From assembly GCA_964614795.1 (NCBI GenBank), contig CAZTME010000010.1:1-19483 (forward strand): a stretch of DNA of 19,483 bases, given 5' to 3'. How positions within the stretch are numbered: the stretch's first letter is position 1; every line of letters starts with the position of its first letter. The translations under genes were made by a program, and so were the position numbers. Below the pieces are notes generated by a model. That model worked only from the letters and a program-made list of their open reading frames with translations, was not told the origin of the DNA and made no database searches. The DNA is from CAZTME01 sp964614795. GTDB lineage: Bacteria; Patescibacteriota; Microgenomatia; UBA1400; PJMF01. Of the stretch, positions 7,773-16,066 are shown one piece after another.

Positions 7773-8675
7773 ATGAACGACCAGCAAGATCAAAAAGAAC
7801 CAATAATGAATAAAAAAGACGAGGATGTCAAACCAAATAATGAATTAAAGATCCAAAATGATTCGCCGTCCAAGCCTTTAATTGAATATCCCATTATTCC
7901 AATCAAGGAAGGTATACTTTTTCCAAGTACTGAATCCGTTTTGACTTTTGGCAGACCAAGCTCAATGTCTGCAATTCGAGAAGCATTAAGAACTCATAAA
8001 CAAATTGTTTTGTTGGCACAAAGCGATCCTAGTCAAGAAGAACCAAATACTTCATCCCTTTATAAAATTGGAACTTTGGCATATATCGAAAAAACGCTGA
8101 AAATTGATAAAACCATTAACGCTTTAGTCAGAGGCGTTACACGTGTAAATGTTATAAATTATTCTCAAGAAAGTCCTTTCTTTAAAGGAAGTATTGAAGA
8201 AATAGTGGACACTTCGATTAATGACGAAGAAACTGAAGCTTTGGTAAGTCACTTGCAAAAAGAATTCCGCAAGGCGGTGCATCTTGGCAAACCCGTTGAG
8301 TTTTTGAATTTTATGAAAATGATGGGGGGGGTGACGCACGCGGAATTAGTTGATCAAATTGCGAGCACATTAGCCATTTCCACTCAACTCAAACAAGCAA
8401 TTCTTGAAGAGAAAAGTTTAAATAAGCGCTTAAAACTAGTTATTGGACATCTAACACATGAGATTAAAGTGATAGAAATCGAAAAAGATGTTGTCAATAA
8501 AACTCAAGAAAGATTTGATAAACACATGAGGGACAATGTTTTACGCGAAAGATTGCGAACAATTCAAAAAGAATTGGGAGATGAAGATGAAGAAGAAGAA
8601 ATTATTCAGGATTATGAAAAAAATCTTAAAAAGCTCAAATTGCCTCCAGAAGTAGTCGAAAAAGTGAACAGATAA
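7773..8675 (+). CDS. lon: Lon protease, N-terminal part (substrate-binding and helical domain), ended by an in-frame TAA
   Basis: This is the N-terminal 300 residues of a Lon-family ATP-dependent protease. After a hydrophilic leader of about 40 residues comes the LON/PUA-like domain, starting at YPIIPIKEGILFPS and containing VRGVTRVNV, followed by FMKMMGG and the long helical segment with RDNVLRERLRTIQKELG, which normally leads into the AAA+ domain. The frame stops at TAA (8673-8675) exactly where family members continue, and the same frame resumes with LKRLRQLSPQNPES. I start at ATG 7773: an earlier TTG (7737) coincides with the -35, and an ATG at 7764 lies inside the CIRCE/-10. There is no Shine-Dalgarno, so the message is probably leaderless. 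An 8-G run at 8324-8331 encodes the conserved MMGGVT without loss of frame. Confidence 0.85.
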   Translation: MNDQQDQKEPIMNKKDEDVKPNNELKIQNDSPSKPLIEYPIIPIKEGILFPSTESVLTFGRPSSMSAIREALRTHKQIVLLAQSDPSQEEPNTSSLYKIGTLAYIEKTLKIDKTINALVRGVTRVNVINYSQESPFFKGSIEEIVDTSINDEETEALVSHLQKEFRKAVHLGKPVEFLNFMKMMGGVTHAELVDQIASTLAISTQLKQAILEEKSLNKRLKLVIGHLTHEIKVIEIEKDVVNKTQERFDKHMRDNVLRERLRTIQKELGDEDEEEEIIQDYEKNLKKLKLPPEVVEKVNR

Positions 8676-8684
8676 TTAAAACGC

Positions 8685-10211
8685 TTGCGTCAATTATCTC
8701 CTCAAAACCCGGAATCAAATTATGTTCGCTCCTGGCTGGATACTTTTTTTGAACTTCCCTGGAACAAAGTATCTAATACAACAATTTCTTTAAAGAAAGC
8801 TGAAGCCATACTGAACAAAAATCACTATGGTTTACAAGAAGTTAAAGATCGAATTTTAGAATTTATTGCGGTATTGGGTCTCAAACAAAAAGAACTGCAA
8901 TCAAAAACAACAAAGAATCAAAATAAAAACCTTCCCACAATTTTGTGTTTTGTGGGACCACCGGGCGTTGGGAAAACAAGCATTGGTCAATCCATTGCTC
9001 AAAGCTTGGGGAGGAAGTTTGTCAAAATTTCACTTGGTGGCATTAGAGATGAGGCGGAAATTCGTGGTCATCGACGCACATATGTTGGGGCCATGACTGG
9101 AAAAATTCTTTCCGGCATTAAACAGGCAAAAACTAACAATCCGGTTTTCATGTTAGACGAAATTGATAAAATCGGTCTTGATTATAGAGGTGATCCTTCT
9201 GCAGCTTTGCTTGAAGCCCTAGACCCGGAGCAAAATTCGGCATTTGTGGATCATTATTTGGATGTTCCATTTGATTTATCCAAAGTCATTTTCATCACTA
9301 CCGCCAATACTTTAGATACCATACCTCCGGCATTACTGGATAGACTTGAAATAATTCGTTATAACGGCTATACCGATGAAGAAAAATTTCAAATCGCCAA
9401 GCAACATCTGCTTGGAAAAGTGGCTCAAGCTACCGGATTAAGTAGTTCTTTCATAAATTTCGAAGATGAGGCTATTTTTTACTTAATTCATCGCTATACC
9501 AGAGAAGCCGGCGTAAGGTCTTTAGAAAGAAAACTTCAAGCGATCGCGAGAAAAATCGCTCGAAAAATTCTCAGCAAAGACATAAAAAAACAGCAAAAAA
9601 TTGATCATGTCTTAATTCGTCAATTACTCGGTCCCGAAGAATATGATCGCTCGCCTTTGGAGAGGGAGGACCAAGTTGCTTTAGCGACCGGTTTAGCCTG
9701 GACCTCGGTAGGTGGAGAGGTACTATTTATTGAAGTGGCTCTCACTCCCGGAAAAGGCATGATTAAACTTACGGGCAAATTAGGTGATGTAATGAAAGAA
9801 TCTGCACAAACAGCTCTCACTCATGTTAAAGCTAATGCCAAACAATACAATATTAATCAAAAAATGCTCAATACCCACGATGTACACATTCATGTACCTG
9901 AGGGCGCCGTACCCAAAGATGGTCCTTCAGCCGGAGTTACAATTACTACCGCTATCGTTTCGGCCTATACGAAAAGAAGTATTAAACGAGAAGTTGCCAT
10001 GACGGGTGAGGTAACATTGCGGGGTAGAGTTCTGCCAATTGGCGGGGTTAAAGAAAAAGTTATCGCCGCTTTAAGAATTGGCGCAAAAAAAGTGGTGCTT
10101 CCTGAACAAAACTTAAAAGACTTAGAAAAAATTCCGGATTCAATCAAAAATCAACTTGAATTTGTTGGGGTTGAACACGTGTCCCAAGTCCTGAATGAAG
10201 CATTAAATTAG
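8685..10211 (+). CDS. lon: Lon protease, AAA+ and Ser-Lys protease part, same frame after the TAA
   Basis: This is the remaining 508 residues of Lon: AAA+ module with Walker A GPPGVGKTS, the segment GGIRDEAEIRGHRRTYVGAM, Walker B VFMLDEIDK and sensor-1 ITTAN, then the S5/S16 peptidase domain. Both catalytic residues are intact: Ser in PKDGPSAG (codon 9927-9929) and Lys in GGVKEKV (codon 10050-10052). Homology starts right after the stop (from 8676), in the same frame as the N-terminal part; joined, the two make about 811 residues, normal for Lon. Separate translation would need TTG at 8685, 9 nt past the TAA, as no ATG occurs before the Walker A region. Options are a nonsense mutation or base error (a GAA codon would fit here), readthrough, reinitiation, or a split enzyme. 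The preserved active site argues that any lesion is recent. Confidence 0.85.
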   Translation: MRQLSPQNPESNYVRSWLDTFFELPWNKVSNTTISLKKAEAILNKNHYGLQEVKDRILEFIAVLGLKQKELQSKTTKNQNKNLPTILCFVGPPGVGKTSIGQSIAQSLGRKFVKISLGGIRDEAEIRGHRRTYVGAMTGKILSGIKQAKTNNPVFMLDEIDKIGLDYRGDPSAALLEALDPEQNSAFVDHYLDVPFDLSKVIFITTANTLDTIPPALLDRLEIIRYNGYTDEEKFQIAKQHLLGKVAQATGLSSSFINFEDEAIFYLIHRYTREAGVRSLERKLQAIARKIARKILSKDIKKQQKIDHVLIRQLLGPEEYDRSPLEREDQVALATGLAWTSVGGEVLFIEVALTPGKGMIKLTGKLGDVMKESAQTALTHVKANAKQYNINQKMLNTHDVHIHVPEGAVPKDGPSAGVTITTAIVSAYTKRSIKREVAMTGEVTLRGRVLPIGGVKEKVIAALRIGAKKVVLPEQNLKDLEKIPDSIKNQLEFVGVEHVSQVLNEALN

Positions 10212-10325
10212 ACTTGTCGCATAATAACAATAAGATTCATTTACTCAAGCAGTCTAGTTTATATTCGACAAGTTATTATTAGACTAATTGTGGTAGATTA
10301 ATTTAAGTTTTTTATTTTGCGACAA
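10207..10325. repeat. Cluster of TTGTCGC/GCGACAA motifs between lon and the lipoprotein gene
   Basis: ATTAGACTTGTCGC (10207-10220) overlaps the lon stop codon and is identical to 5616-5629. TCGACAA follows at 10265-10271, on the opposite strand with one mismatch, and an exact GCGACAA lies at 10319-10325. AGTCTA (10252-10257) and TAGACT (10281-10286) flank the middle copy in inverted orientation. The last copy overlaps the putative -35 of the lipoprotein gene. Confidence 0.6.
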
Positions 10326-10344
10326 CTCTATTATCTGCTACACT
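10317..10344 (+). promoter_or_regulatory. Promoter of the lipoprotein gene
   Basis: TTGCGA (10317-10322), a 16-nt spacer and an extended -10 TGCTACACT (10336-10344) form a plausible promoter. The expected transcription start is near 10351, so the GTG start at 10355 would carry almost no leader. The -35 shares bases with a GCGACAA motif. Confidence 0.55.
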
Positions 10345-10354
10345 ACTTGATATT

Positions 10355-11305
10355 GTGAAAAAATTTCTTTTATTCTTTTTTTTAACAATTTTTCTCTTTT
10401 CGAGCGTAGCTTTCTCTGGATGTGTGGTTCAAGAAAAAAAACAAAGATCCGGACTACAAGTTGAGTCCGGCAATAATCAACAAATGTCATTATTTATTGA
10501 GGGAAGTTATATCAATCAAACTCCATTAATTGAAAAAAATCTTAAACCAGGAACATATAATTTTAAATTAGTTCCTACAGATCCAACCCTCGCTCCTTTT
10601 GAAGGCTCTATAAATCTTCATCCTGGAACCGTTAGTTGGATCATCTGGAATCCTGGCCCTACTCAAGAAACATCTGGTGGCACTTTTTTAGAAATGCAAG
10701 TTAATTCGAGTAATGATAATTCATGGTTGAGTCTATTAAATAATGAAGAGCAAAATGAAAATGAGGGTAAAATAATCATTAGAAGCACCCCAGAAAAAGC
10801 GATAATTTCAATCAATAACGAAGAACAAGTAAGATTTGCACCCACCGAAATTTCATTAAAATCTCCGGAGAACATCGTTTATAATGCCACTTTACCTTCT
10901 TACGAAACACAAGCTCATACTATTGCACCTCAACTGGGCTATACCATCACCCTCACTACCAAGCTTGCACGAAAAGATCCGGAACTTTTAGCTCAAGCCG
11001 AATTAGCGACGCAAAATTCAAGTGATTTATCGAGCTCTCCTTCTTCGGAAGTATTGGGGACATCCAGTGCGATTTTACGCATTCTACCCACAAATTTTAA
11101 AATTAATGGTCAAGAAGTTCTGCGCATGAGAGAAAGTCCCAATGCTCAGTCAAACACCATTGAGTACTTACCTGTCAATAACAATTATCAATACTTGGAA
11201 GAACGTGTTGGCGATTGGATAAAAATAAAGACCGCCACACAATCCGGATGGGTTAGCTCAAGTTTTACGGACTTTCAGTCGAGCGGTAGTGCTTTTCAAC
11301 CCTAA
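10355..11305 (+). CDS. PEGA- and SH3-domain lipoprotein
   Basis: This 316-residue exported protein probably sits on the outer face of the membrane and binds cell-wall or surface structures. It begins MKKFLLFF with a hydrophobic segment and a lipobox-like FSGC, placing the lipidated Cys at residue 23. Two PEGA-like beta domains follow: about 43-100 (FIEGSYINQTPL, LKPGTYNFKL) and about 138-206 (IIIRSTPEKAIISINNEE). A Ser-rich linker (about 212-232) leads to a C-terminal bacterial SH3-like domain (about 240-312) with LRMRESPNAQS, GDWIKIK and SGWVSSSF. The start is GTG; a promoter -10 lies 10 nt upstream and no Shine-Dalgarno is seen. The next gene starts 4 nt after the stop, so the two are likely co-transcribed. 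Domain calls are by pattern; function is inference. Confidence 0.72.
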   Translation: MKKFLLFFFLTIFLFSSVAFSGCVVQEKKQRSGLQVESGNNQQMSLFIEGSYINQTPLIEKNLKPGTYNFKLVPTDPTLAPFEGSINLHPGTVSWIIWNPGPTQETSGGTFLEMQVNSSNDNSWLSLLNNEEQNENEGKIIIRSTPEKAIISINNEEQVRFAPTEISLKSPENIVYNATLPSYETQAHTIAPQLGYTITLTTKLARKDPELLAQAELATQNSSDLSSSPSSEVLGTSSAILRILPTNFKINGQEVLRMRESPNAQSNTIEYLPVNNNYQYLEERVGDWIKIKTATQSGWVSSSFTDFQSSGSAFQP

Positions 11306-11309
11306 AGAT

Positions 11310-13319
11310 ATGCTCAGTTGGTTTTTTTTCTTCTCAATCTTCTTTCTTTCCAGTTGGTTTGTTTACGATATAGTATTCACTTTTCTCAATAAATATTCAA
11401 AAATCAAAATTTCTCCCATTACCACGTTGGCAATTGTTTTTTCAATCAACTTTCTATTAATGATGTGGCTATCATTATTACATTCCATTCTTGTTGGCTT
11501 TCTTTGGGGGAAGTATTTATTGATCTTGATATTAATTTTTTTAACAATCATTATGAATATAAAAAAAATCCACCTCGCCGACATTAACTCCAAATCAATT
11601 AAGAAAAAAGCCGCATTATTTTTAAAATCAAAAATCATCAACTTGACCAATAATTATCACTTAATCGTATTGATTGCGGGAACAATTTTCCTCTTCTCAT
11701 TGCTTTTTTCAACTCGTTTTTTACTACCGCAAAATGGCTTATGGTATTCCGGTGGATCAAGTTGGGGCGATTTGGCTCTGCATTTAGCTTTAATTACTCA
11801 CTTTGTTTCTGAAAATTTTCCCAAATTTACCTCACCCATCTATGCAAATTATCCCAACACTTATCCTTGGCTATTCGATTTTTATACCGGTTGGTTAACC
11901 AGCTTGGGATTTACCCTTAGAGATAGTTTGTTGATTAGCAGTTTTCAGGCATTAATAGCTTTCTTGCTAGGTTTTTTTGCTTTAACTAAAAATTTAAGAT
12001 TTTCAAAAATTAGCGAATCTATTACCTATTTGTCCTTCATTTTTGCTGGTGGAGCCGGATATTTATTGGCCATAAAGGATTGGCAAATAAGTGGTAGTCC
12101 AGCTTTGAATTTTTTTGTAAATTTATCTAAAAATTACACCAATAATCCGGAAAATTTTATTTATTTTTCCAACCCAATCGCCGATATGCTTTTGCCCCAA
12201 AGAGGTTTTTTGGCGGGTTTGCCAATTTTTTTACTTTTTTTACTGATGAGTTTATTTTGGCTAAAATATCAAAATAAAGTTTTTCTAATTCTCACAACCA
12301 TTATCCTGGGCATGATGCCACTTATTCATATTCATTTGTTTTTAACGGGATGTGGCTTTTTGATATTAATTTTTTTGTATCAAATCTATTTTGGTGTGCA
12401 ATTACAGAAACTTAAAATAACATTTTTTCAATTACTGTCATCTTGTATATTACTGATAATTATGACCGCCCCTCAGTTGGGGTGGTTTTTACAAACCGAA
12501 CAAAGTTCTCATTTTATTAACTTGGATTGGTTATGGATGTATGATCTGGAGAAATCTACCTCAATTTTTGATATTTTTCAATTTTTTTTGCTTAATTTCA
12601 GCATAGTTTTTTTCCTTGCTCTATTTCGCCCTCTTTTAAAAAAATTTTTTATCAAACCAGGGAAATTATCTCCAGAACAAAATGTCATTCATTCTTGGCT
12701 ATCCATCCTGTGGTTTGGAATGGTTGGAATATTAATCCTCACTTTAAGTATTCGTTTTCAACCGAATGATTACGACAACATTAAATTTTTAATGCCCGCT
12801 TTGCTTTTTGCATGCCTATTGTCCGGCGAGATTATGACTTTTCTTAAGCAAAAAAGTCTTAGATTAATCATCGTGTTGTTAGTACTGTCATTAGGATTCA
12901 ATTCCGGAATCTTGGCGACACTGTATGAATTAGGTTCAAATCATGTTTTCGTCAGTTCTGAACAACTCAATAGAGTGGAAATGGCCAGAGCTTATCTGCC
13001 CAAAAATGCCATTCTTGCCACCGCTCCCGCTCATCGAGATGAGCTCAACATGCTTGGAGGATACGCCGTGTACGTTGGATATCCCGGATGGCTCTGGACA
13101 CATGGCATACAGGCTGGGGAGAGAGAAGAAACTTTGAGAAGAGCTTATGCCGGGGATCTAACTGCAATTAAAAAATTATCTATTGATGGAGTTTCTCACT
13201 TAATTATTAGAGAGAAAGAAAGAGAAGTTTATAATCTGGGATTTATTTGGCAAGATTTAACACCCGTTTATGCAGATAGTAGTTTTTTCATTTATGCTTT
13301 AGCTGACGTTAAGCATTGA
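11310..13319 (+). CDS. Polytopic membrane protein, probably GT-C-type glycosyltransferase
   Basis: This protein of about 669 residues has some ten to twelve hydrophobic helices followed by a soluble C-terminal region (about 540-669). A GT-C-like acid may be the Asp of SWGDLALHLALI (Asp 154, His 158), in an extracytoplasmic loop after the third or fourth helix. Other polar loop motifs are YPNTYPWL, QRGFLAGLP and RFQPNDYDNIKFLMP, the last before the final helices, where some GT-C enzymes keep an Asp/Asn pair. I choose ATG 11310, 4 nt after the lipoprotein stop; an in-frame GTG at 11289 would overlap that gene by 17 nt. It ends tail-to-tail with tpiA, overlapping by 21 nt. It probably acts on envelope polysaccharide with the lipoprotein or the first GT-C enzyme. 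Family placement is tentative. Confidence 0.62.
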   Translation: MLSWFFFFSIFFLSSWFVYDIVFTFLNKYSKIKISPITTLAIVFSINFLLMMWLSLLHSILVGFLWGKYLLILILIFLTIIMNIKKIHLADINSKSIKKKAALFLKSKIINLTNNYHLIVLIAGTIFLFSLLFSTRFLLPQNGLWYSGGSSWGDLALHLALITHFVSENFPKFTSPIYANYPNTYPWLFDFYTGWLTSLGFTLRDSLLISSFQALIAFLLGFFALTKNLRFSKISESITYLSFIFAGGAGYLLAIKDWQISGSPALNFFVNLSKNYTNNPENFIYFSNPIADMLLPQRGFLAGLPIFLLFLLMSLFWLKYQNKVFLILTTIILGMMPLIHIHLFLTGCGFLILIFLYQIYFGVQLQKLKITFFQLLSSCILLIIMTAPQLGWFLQTEQSSHFINLDWLWMYDLEKSTSIFDIFQFFLLNFSIVFFLALFRPLLKKFFIKPGKLSPEQNVIHSWLSILWFGMVGILILTLSIRFQPNDYDNIKFLMPALLFACLLSGEIMTFLKQKSLRLIIVLLVLSLGFNSGILATLYELGSNHVFVSSEQLNRVEMARAYLPKNAILATAPAHRDELNMLGGYAVYVGYPGWLWTHGIQAGEREETLRRAYAGDLTAIKKLSIDGVSHLIIREKEREVYNLGFIWQDLTPVYADSSFFIYALADVKH

Positions 13320-13991
13320 TTTTTGCGCAACTGCGATAATACTATTCATCTGCCGAGCTTCCTGACTGGCAGAAGCAATAAGTGCGCCATCACAAACTAA
13401 TAACAACTCACCAATATTACGTTCGTCCACACTGCCTCCATAAATTACGGAGTGATTATCTCCATAAAGATTCTTGATTTTCTCCGCAACTGTTTGCACA
13501 CGGCCTACAGAAGCGGGTTGACCAGAACCAATTGCAGAAATGGGTTCATAAGCTATGATTAAGTGAGTCTTGCTTAAGTTCGAATCTGAAAGACTATAAA
13601 ATTGTTCTTCCAAATATGGTTCATCCAAACACAAAATCGGAGTAATCTGAGCGGAAAGTAATTGAGTAATTTTTTGTGCCACTTGCGCGGAAGTTTCACC
13701 AAAATATTGACGACGCTCACTATGTCCAACAACACAATACTCAACACCCAAATCTCGCAGTTGCATAGCGTTAACTTCGCCAGTATAAGAGCCCATGGGG
13801 AACGGACTCACATTTTGTGCGGCTAATCGCCAACCTTTTTGCATTAATCTTGCTTTTTCTAAATATGGATATGAGGGAGCTACAACTAATTCCAATTGTT
13901 CTATGTCTGAACCGATTTGTTCAAACCACTGCTCTAAAAGAGCCGTATTTTTATTTGACTTAAAGTTGGCTATCAAGGTGATTTTTGACAT
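13299..13991 (-). CDS. tpiA: Triosephosphate isomerase (divergent, short)
   Basis: Interconverts dihydroxyacetone phosphate and glyceraldehyde 3-phosphate in glycolysis. Diagnostic segments are NFKSN (Asn9, Lys11), SYPYL, the catalytic His90 in VVGHSERRQYFGE, general base Glu149 in AYEPISAIGSG, and YGGSV (184-188). At 230 residues it is shorter than the usual bacterial 250 and near archaeal TIM length. Two conserved spots differ: loop 6 reads EPISAIGSGQ where most bacterial enzymes have EPVWAIGTGK, and the phosphate-binding GGAS near the end reads ASAS (residues 206-209). The catalytic residues remain, so it is probably active. It is divergent from uvrD, shares a motif-rich spacer with it, and lies near gap, which encodes the next glycolytic step. 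Confidence 0.93.
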   Translation of the reverse strand: MSKITLIANFKSNKNTALLEQWFEQIGSDIEQLELVVAPSYPYLEKARLMQKGWRLAAQNVSPFPMGSYTGEVNAMQLRDLGVEYCVVGHSERRQYFGETSAQVAQKITQLLSAQITPILCLDEPYLEEQFYSLSDSNLSKTHLIIAYEPISAIGSGQPASVGRVQTVAEKIKNLYGDNHSVIYGGSVDERNIGELLLVCDGALIASASQEARQMNSIIAVAQKSMLNVS

Positions 13992-14011
13992 AATATGGTT
14001 GAAATTCTTTC

Positions 14012-14090
14012 ATTGGACTTGTCTAACTTTAAAAAGACAATCGATTTGCTCATGTTCCTAAGATGCGACAAATCTATGGGAATTGTCGCA
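14012..14090. repeat. Two inverted pairs of the TTGTCGC-type motif in the tpiA/uvrD spacer
   Basis: TTGTCT (14019-14024), 10 nt, then AGACAA (14035-14040) form one inverted pair, preceded by ATTGGACTTGTC, similar to the ATTAGACTTGTC seen elsewhere. TGCGACAA (14064-14071), 11 nt, then TTGTCGCA (14083-14090) form a second, perfect 8-bp pair. Both lie between divergent starts, where they could serve as operators for tpiA, uvrD or both. Confidence 0.65.
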
Positions 14091-14105
14091 CATTAAATAC
14101 AAATG

Positions 14106-14114
14106 TGCTACTAT
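14106..14114 (+). promoter_or_regulatory. Extended -10 of the uvrD promoter
   Basis: TGCTACTAT (14106-14114) is an extended -10 (TGn plus TACTAT) ending 6 nt before the GTG at 14121. The predicted transcription start therefore falls on the start codon, giving a leaderless mRNA. The extended -10 may compensate for the lack of a clear -35, as TTGTCG (14083-14088) is 20 nt away. Confidence 0.55.
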
Positions 14115-14120
14115 TGGCGC

Positions 14121-16052
14121 GTGCCAATTTCTCTCTCTCATCTTAATCCAGATCAAATTCAAGCCATTGAACATGATGGCGGACCGGCCCTAATTTTAGC
14201 TGGTGCCGGAAGTGGCAAGACCACGGTTCTTACTCATCGTGCTGCCTGGCTTATTGACAATAAACCAAGTATAAAAAATCACATTTTGTTAGTTACTTTC
14301 ACCAACAAAGCCGCTCAAGAAATGATGTCTCGCATTCAATTAATAACTGGCGATTCATTGCAATATGGGGGTACTTTTCACAGTGTTTGCGCCAGAATCT
14401 TAAGAAAACATGCTCCAGCCATTGGCTTTCCACATGAATTTATTCTCTATGATGCGGATGATCAATTGGCTTTAATTAAACAACTCTATAAAAGCGCTCG
14501 AAAAGAGCCATCTTTCAAACCGGCGGTTGCTAAAGCTTTTATTTCAAAAGCAAAAAACGAATTTCAATTGCCAATTGACTTGCGAACAATTGCTTCCAAT
14601 CAAAATGATGAAGAATTGGCCAACATTTACGAGAAGTATCAAGAAGCATTAAGGCTGGCACAGGCAATGGATTTTGATGATTTATTACTTAATACACTCT
14701 TGTTACTTCAACAGAATGAAGCAATCGCCAAACACTATCAGGAAGAGTTTTCTCAAATATTGGTTGATGAATATCAAGATACCAACAAAACTCAATATGC
14801 TCTCACTAAAATTTGGGCTGAGTCACATAATCAAGTTTTTGTTGTAGGCGATTTTTGCCAAAGTATTTATTCTTGGCGAGGAGCGGATTTTCGTAACATG
14901 ATGCAATTTAAAGAAGATTTTCCCGATCACAAACAATATGAATTGGAACAAAATTATCGTTCCGGAAAACACATTTTGGATGCCGCCAGCAGTATTATCA
15001 GTCACAACACAACTCATCCAACCCTAAAATTATGGACGGAAAAAACCGAAAGTGTGCCGGTAAAAATTAGACAATTTCAAGACAGTGATGAAGAAGCTCA
15101 CAGAGTTGTGTATTGGGCTAAAAAAGATCAAGAGCTTGGCAGAAGTACGGCAATTTTATTCCGAGTCAACGCCCAATCAAGAAGTTTCGAAGAAGCCTGT
15201 ATTCAGCTGGGAATAAATTATAATTTGGTGGGTGGAACACGTTTTTATGAACGTAGAGAAATTAAGGATGTTATAGCCTATGCTCGTCTTTTTTTGGTGC
15301 CGGAAGACAGTGTGAGTTTGGAAAGAATTTCCAAACTGGGCAAGCGTCAGTTAAAAAATTTTCAAGCATGGTGCGCCAATAATTCCAATTTGAGAAAAAA
15401 ACCAGCGATTGAATTACTTAAAAGCATTTTGTCTGCTTCGAATTACTTGGAAAGATATGATGAAAGAATTTTGGAAGATCAGGCTCGCATTGATTCGGTC
15501 ATGGAGTTAGTGTCCATGGCGGAAAATTTTCAAACTTTGTCTGAGTTGCTAGAACAAGTTGCGCTCTTTCAAGATACCGATGCTATTCCTTCCGAAATGA
15601 AAAAAGACACTTTATTGCTCATGAGCTTGCACGCTGCCAAAGGCTTGGAATTTGATTCCGTTTTCTTGGTGGGCATGGAAGAAGGACTGTTGCCACATTC
15701 AAGATCGCTGTTCGATCCTTTTCAATTGGAAGAAGAACGCAGGCTTTGCTATGTAGGTATTACTCGAGCCAAACAACAAGCAACTTTAAGTTATGCTTCA
15801 AAAAGAATTCTGTATGGACGCTTTTCTAGTATGACTCCCAGTCGATTTTTGTCAGAATTAAGCCTTGAATCAATCGGTGAAAGTGCTTCTCATTCCTTTG
15901 AGGGCAATAAAAGATTGGAAAATAAGGCAAAAATTAGTCAAAATATTTCTCAGTCCCAAAACATTGTTCCAGAAAGAAAAATTGTTTCCGATGACGATCT
16001 TGACGCTTTTTTGTCTGGTGAAATTTCAGTCAAGACTTTTGTTCGCTCTTGA
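14121..16052 (+). CDS. UvrD/PcrA-type superfamily 1 DNA helicase
   Basis: A 3'-5' DNA translocase/helicase of the kind used in nucleotide-excision and mismatch repair and in clearing stalled forks. SF1A motifs occur in order: Q motif around LNPDQIQAI, Walker A GAGSGKTT (28-35), VTFTNKAAQEM, Walker B VDEYQD (Asp216, Glu217), motif III GDFCQSIYSWRGAD, motif IV QNYRSGKHI, motif V LMSLHAAKGLEFD, and motif VI RRLCYVGITRAK. Length of about 643 is shorter than typical UvrD (about 720), with a reduced C-terminus ending in DDDLDAFLSGE. I start at GTG 14121 (PISLSHLNPDQ); the ATG at 14103 lies upstream of and within the -10. It is first of three same-strand genes with spacing of 14 and 20 nt (uvrD, femAB-like, pyrH). 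Whether it is orthologous to uvrD, pcrA or rep cannot be settled by eye. Confidence 0.93.
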   Translation: MPISLSHLNPDQIQAIEHDGGPALILAGAGSGKTTVLTHRAAWLIDNKPSIKNHILLVTFTNKAAQEMMSRIQLITGDSLQYGGTFHSVCARILRKHAPAIGFPHEFILYDADDQLALIKQLYKSARKEPSFKPAVAKAFISKAKNEFQLPIDLRTIASNQNDEELANIYEKYQEALRLAQAMDFDDLLLNTLLLLQQNEAIAKHYQEEFSQILVDEYQDTNKTQYALTKIWAESHNQVFVVGDFCQSIYSWRGADFRNMMQFKEDFPDHKQYELEQNYRSGKHILDAASSIISHNTTHPTLKLWTEKTESVPVKIRQFQDSDEEAHRVVYWAKKDQELGRSTAILFRVNAQSRSFEEACIQLGINYNLVGGTRFYERREIKDVIAYARLFLVPEDSVSLERISKLGKRQLKNFQAWCANNSNLRKKPAIELLKSILSASNYLERYDERILEDQARIDSVMELVSMAENFQTLSELLEQVALFQDTDAIPSEMKKDTLLLMSLHAAKGLEFDSVFLVGMEEGLLPHSRSLFDPFQLEEERRLCYVGITRAKQQATLSYASKRILYGRFSSMTPSRFLSELSLESIGESASHSFEGNKRLENKAKISQNISQSQNIVPERKIVSDDDLDAFLSGEISVKTFVRS

Positions 16053-16066
16053 GATAAACTATCGTT

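Noticed and set aside
8673..8675. Alternative genetic code explaining the stop in lon
   Set aside because: TAA ends several intact genes here (clpB, pyrH, the lipoprotein gene), so it functions as a stop; UGA is also a stop.
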